A stretch of DNA of 13,291 bases, from contig CAMPCG010000046.1 of the NCBI GenBank assembly GCA_946644025.1, positions 1-13,291 on the forward strand. The letters are read 5' to 3'. Each line of letters begins with the position of its first letter. Within the stretch, counting starts at the first letter, position 1. Origin of the DNA: an uncultured Prevotellaceae bacterium. GTDB taxonomy: Bacteria; Bacteroidota; Bacteroidia; Bacteroidales; Bacteroidaceae. Shown one piece after another: positions 12,343 through 13,291 of the stretch. The notes beneath the pieces were generated by a model that saw only the letters and a program-made list of their open reading frames with translations, was not told where the DNA came from and did not search any database. The position numbers and the translations under genes are program-made.

Positions 12343-13152
12343 ATGGCAAAAAAGAAGATATTGTTCATCAACCAGGAGATTTCTCCTTACGTGCCCGACA
12401 GCAGCCTTTCAGTTCTTGGGCGAGAGCTTCCAAAAGCCATGCAGGAACGCGACCATGAGATACGCACCTTCATGCCAAAATGGGGAACCATTAACGAGCG
12501 GCGCGGGCAGCTGCACGAGGTCATTCGTCTGTCGGGAATGAACCTCATCATCAACGACACGGACCATCCGCTCATCATCAAGGTAGCGAGCATTGTTGGC
12601 ACGCGTGTTCAGGTTTATTTCATTGACAACGACGACTACTTCTCCAAGCGGCAGATGACCGTCGACGAGAACGGCATAGACTATCCCGACAATGGTGAGC
12701 GCGCCATCTTCTTTGCCCGTGGCGTGCTTGAGACGGTGAAGAAGCTGCGCTGGGTGCCCGACATCATTCACTGTCAGGGCTGGATGAGCGCAGTGGTGCC
12801 CTTCTACATCAAGACGGCCTACAAAGACGAGCCCTCGTTTGCCGACGCAAAGGTTGTCACCTCGCTCTTCACCAAGAGTCTGAGCAACGACCTGGGCACC
12901 AACTTCAAGCAGAGCGTGGAATACCGCGACGCAAAGACGTCCCTGCTCTCGGCCTACAACGACAACTTCAACTTCGAGGAGCTGGGCAAGCTGGCCATAG
13001 ACTACAGCGACGGCATCGTCATTGCCCAGAGCGAGGTGAACGCCAAGCTGGCCGACTATGCCGCTTCGAGGCAGGTGCCCATCCTGCCATACGCAGAGGA
13101 CTGGGCCGACGGGCTGGAGCAGTTCTACGACCAAATCTATCCCGACAAGTAA
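12343..13152 (+). CDS. Half-length glycogen/starch synthase-like protein (GT5 N-terminal domain only)
   Basis: 269 residues. The start MAKKKILFINQEISPYVPDS and the segment WVPDIIHCQGWMSAVVPFYI (137-156, compare 'HxHDW' of GlgA) place it in the GT5 N-terminal domain family. A full GlgA is near 480-550 residues; the C-terminal ADP-glucose-binding half is absent, and the gene ends cleanly at a stop with no remnant after it. The N-terminal KxGGL motif that binds the sugar nucleotide is replaced by SSLSVLG (20-26). Catalysis as a glycogen synthase is therefore unlikely. It may be a regulatory or scaffold relative; as I recall, Bacteroidales keep such short homologues beside panC/panD and a DUF4270 gene. 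ATG 12343 is chosen over a GTG at 12301, which lies upstream of the -7 element. Confidence 0.8.
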   Translation: MAKKKILFINQEISPYVPDSSLSVLGRELPKAMQERDHEIRTFMPKWGTINERRGQLHEVIRLSGMNLIINDTDHPLIIKVASIVGTRVQVYFIDNDDYFSKRQMTVDENGIDYPDNGERAIFFARGVLETVKKLRWVPDIIHCQGWMSAVVPFYIKTAYKDEPSFADAKVVTSLFTKSLSNDLGTNFKQSVEYRDAKTSLLSAYNDNFNFEELGKLAIDYSDGIVIAQSEVNAKLADYAASRQVPILPYAEDWADGLEQFYDQIYPDK

Positions 13153-13170
13153 AGTTACAGACCATTTATT

Positions 13171-13291
13171 ATGATAAAACTGAAGTATATGGCTAGTGTC
13201 GCTCTCGCGGCAATGGCCATTTATTCTTGCGACGACAGTCCCTCGTCGATTGGCAATTCGCTCACCGACGAGGGCGACAAACTCGACCTCA
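13171..13291 (+). CDS. DUF4270-like lipoprotein, 5' part only
   Basis: Starts at ATG 13171 and is cut by the window end after 40 codons. A signal sequence (MIKLKYMASVALAAMAI) ends in the lipobox YSC with Cys20, followed by DDSPSSIGNSLTDEGDKLDL. The Cys-Asp-Asp start and IGNSLTDE resemble the mature N-terminus of DUF4270 lipoproteins of Bacteroidetes, whose function is not known. It starts 18 bases after the glycogen-synthase-like gene and is probably co-transcribed with it. Confidence 0.7.
   Translation, partial: MIKLKYMASVALAAMAIYSCDDSPSSIGNSLTDEGDKLDL

Overview
The window looks like a chromosomal segment of a Bacteroidales bacterium, most likely Prevotellaceae (Prevotella/Segatella type). 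The main reasons are: promoters of the Bacteroidetes form (TAnnTTTGC, two of them with a TTTG box 19 bases upstream); weak or absent Shine-Dalgarno sequences; several protein families typical of the phylum (DUF3089 lipoprotein, DUF4369/TlpA lipoprotein, DUF4270 lipoprotein, class III fructose-bisphosphatase); and a G+C content that is clearly above half by eye in genes, with AT-rich gaps. This placement is inferred from families and motifs, not from a database search.

Layout. Bases 1-594 are gene-poor: a 22-bp tandem repeat at the very edge, a promoter-like site, and what looks like the broken remains of a short gene. A DUF3089 alpha/beta-hydrolase lipoprotein (595-1650) follows. Two hairpins and a strong promoter separate it from an Rpn/PDDEXK_2-type nuclease gene (1860-2927) with a long four-residue repeat tail. 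From 2951 to 7640 five genes run in one direction: an ECF sigma factor, a small single-pass membrane protein (probable anti-sigma or regulator), a secreted Spy/CpxP-like helical protein, an unknown protein with a glycosyltransferase-like N-terminus, and fbp. The last three overlap by four bases each. Then come a ThiE/TenI-fold protein without the usual catalytic residues (7733-8341), prs (8397-9335) and a TlpA-like thioredoxin lipoprotein (9391-10482) closed by a terminator.

A convergent gap (10483-10724) holds an elaborate stem structure. On the minus strand panC (11217-12068) and panD (10725-11066) form the two-gene pantothenate/beta-alanine unit, separated by a repeat-filled gap. Divergent from panC is a half-length glycogen-synthase-like protein (12343-13152), followed by the start of a DUF4270 lipoprotein that runs off the window.

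How it fits together. Much of the window is central metabolism: FBPase (gluconeogenesis), PRPP synthase (nucleotides) and panC/panD (CoA precursor). Alongside are envelope lipoproteins and an envelope-stress-like sigma cassette that appears transcriptionally joined to fbp. The most unusual features are a family of GC-rich hairpin repeats in the gaps, one copy of which seems to have been absorbed in frame into the fbp coding sequence; a multi-stem element between 10562 and 10643; and two or three proteins that look like enzymes lacking their catalytic parts.
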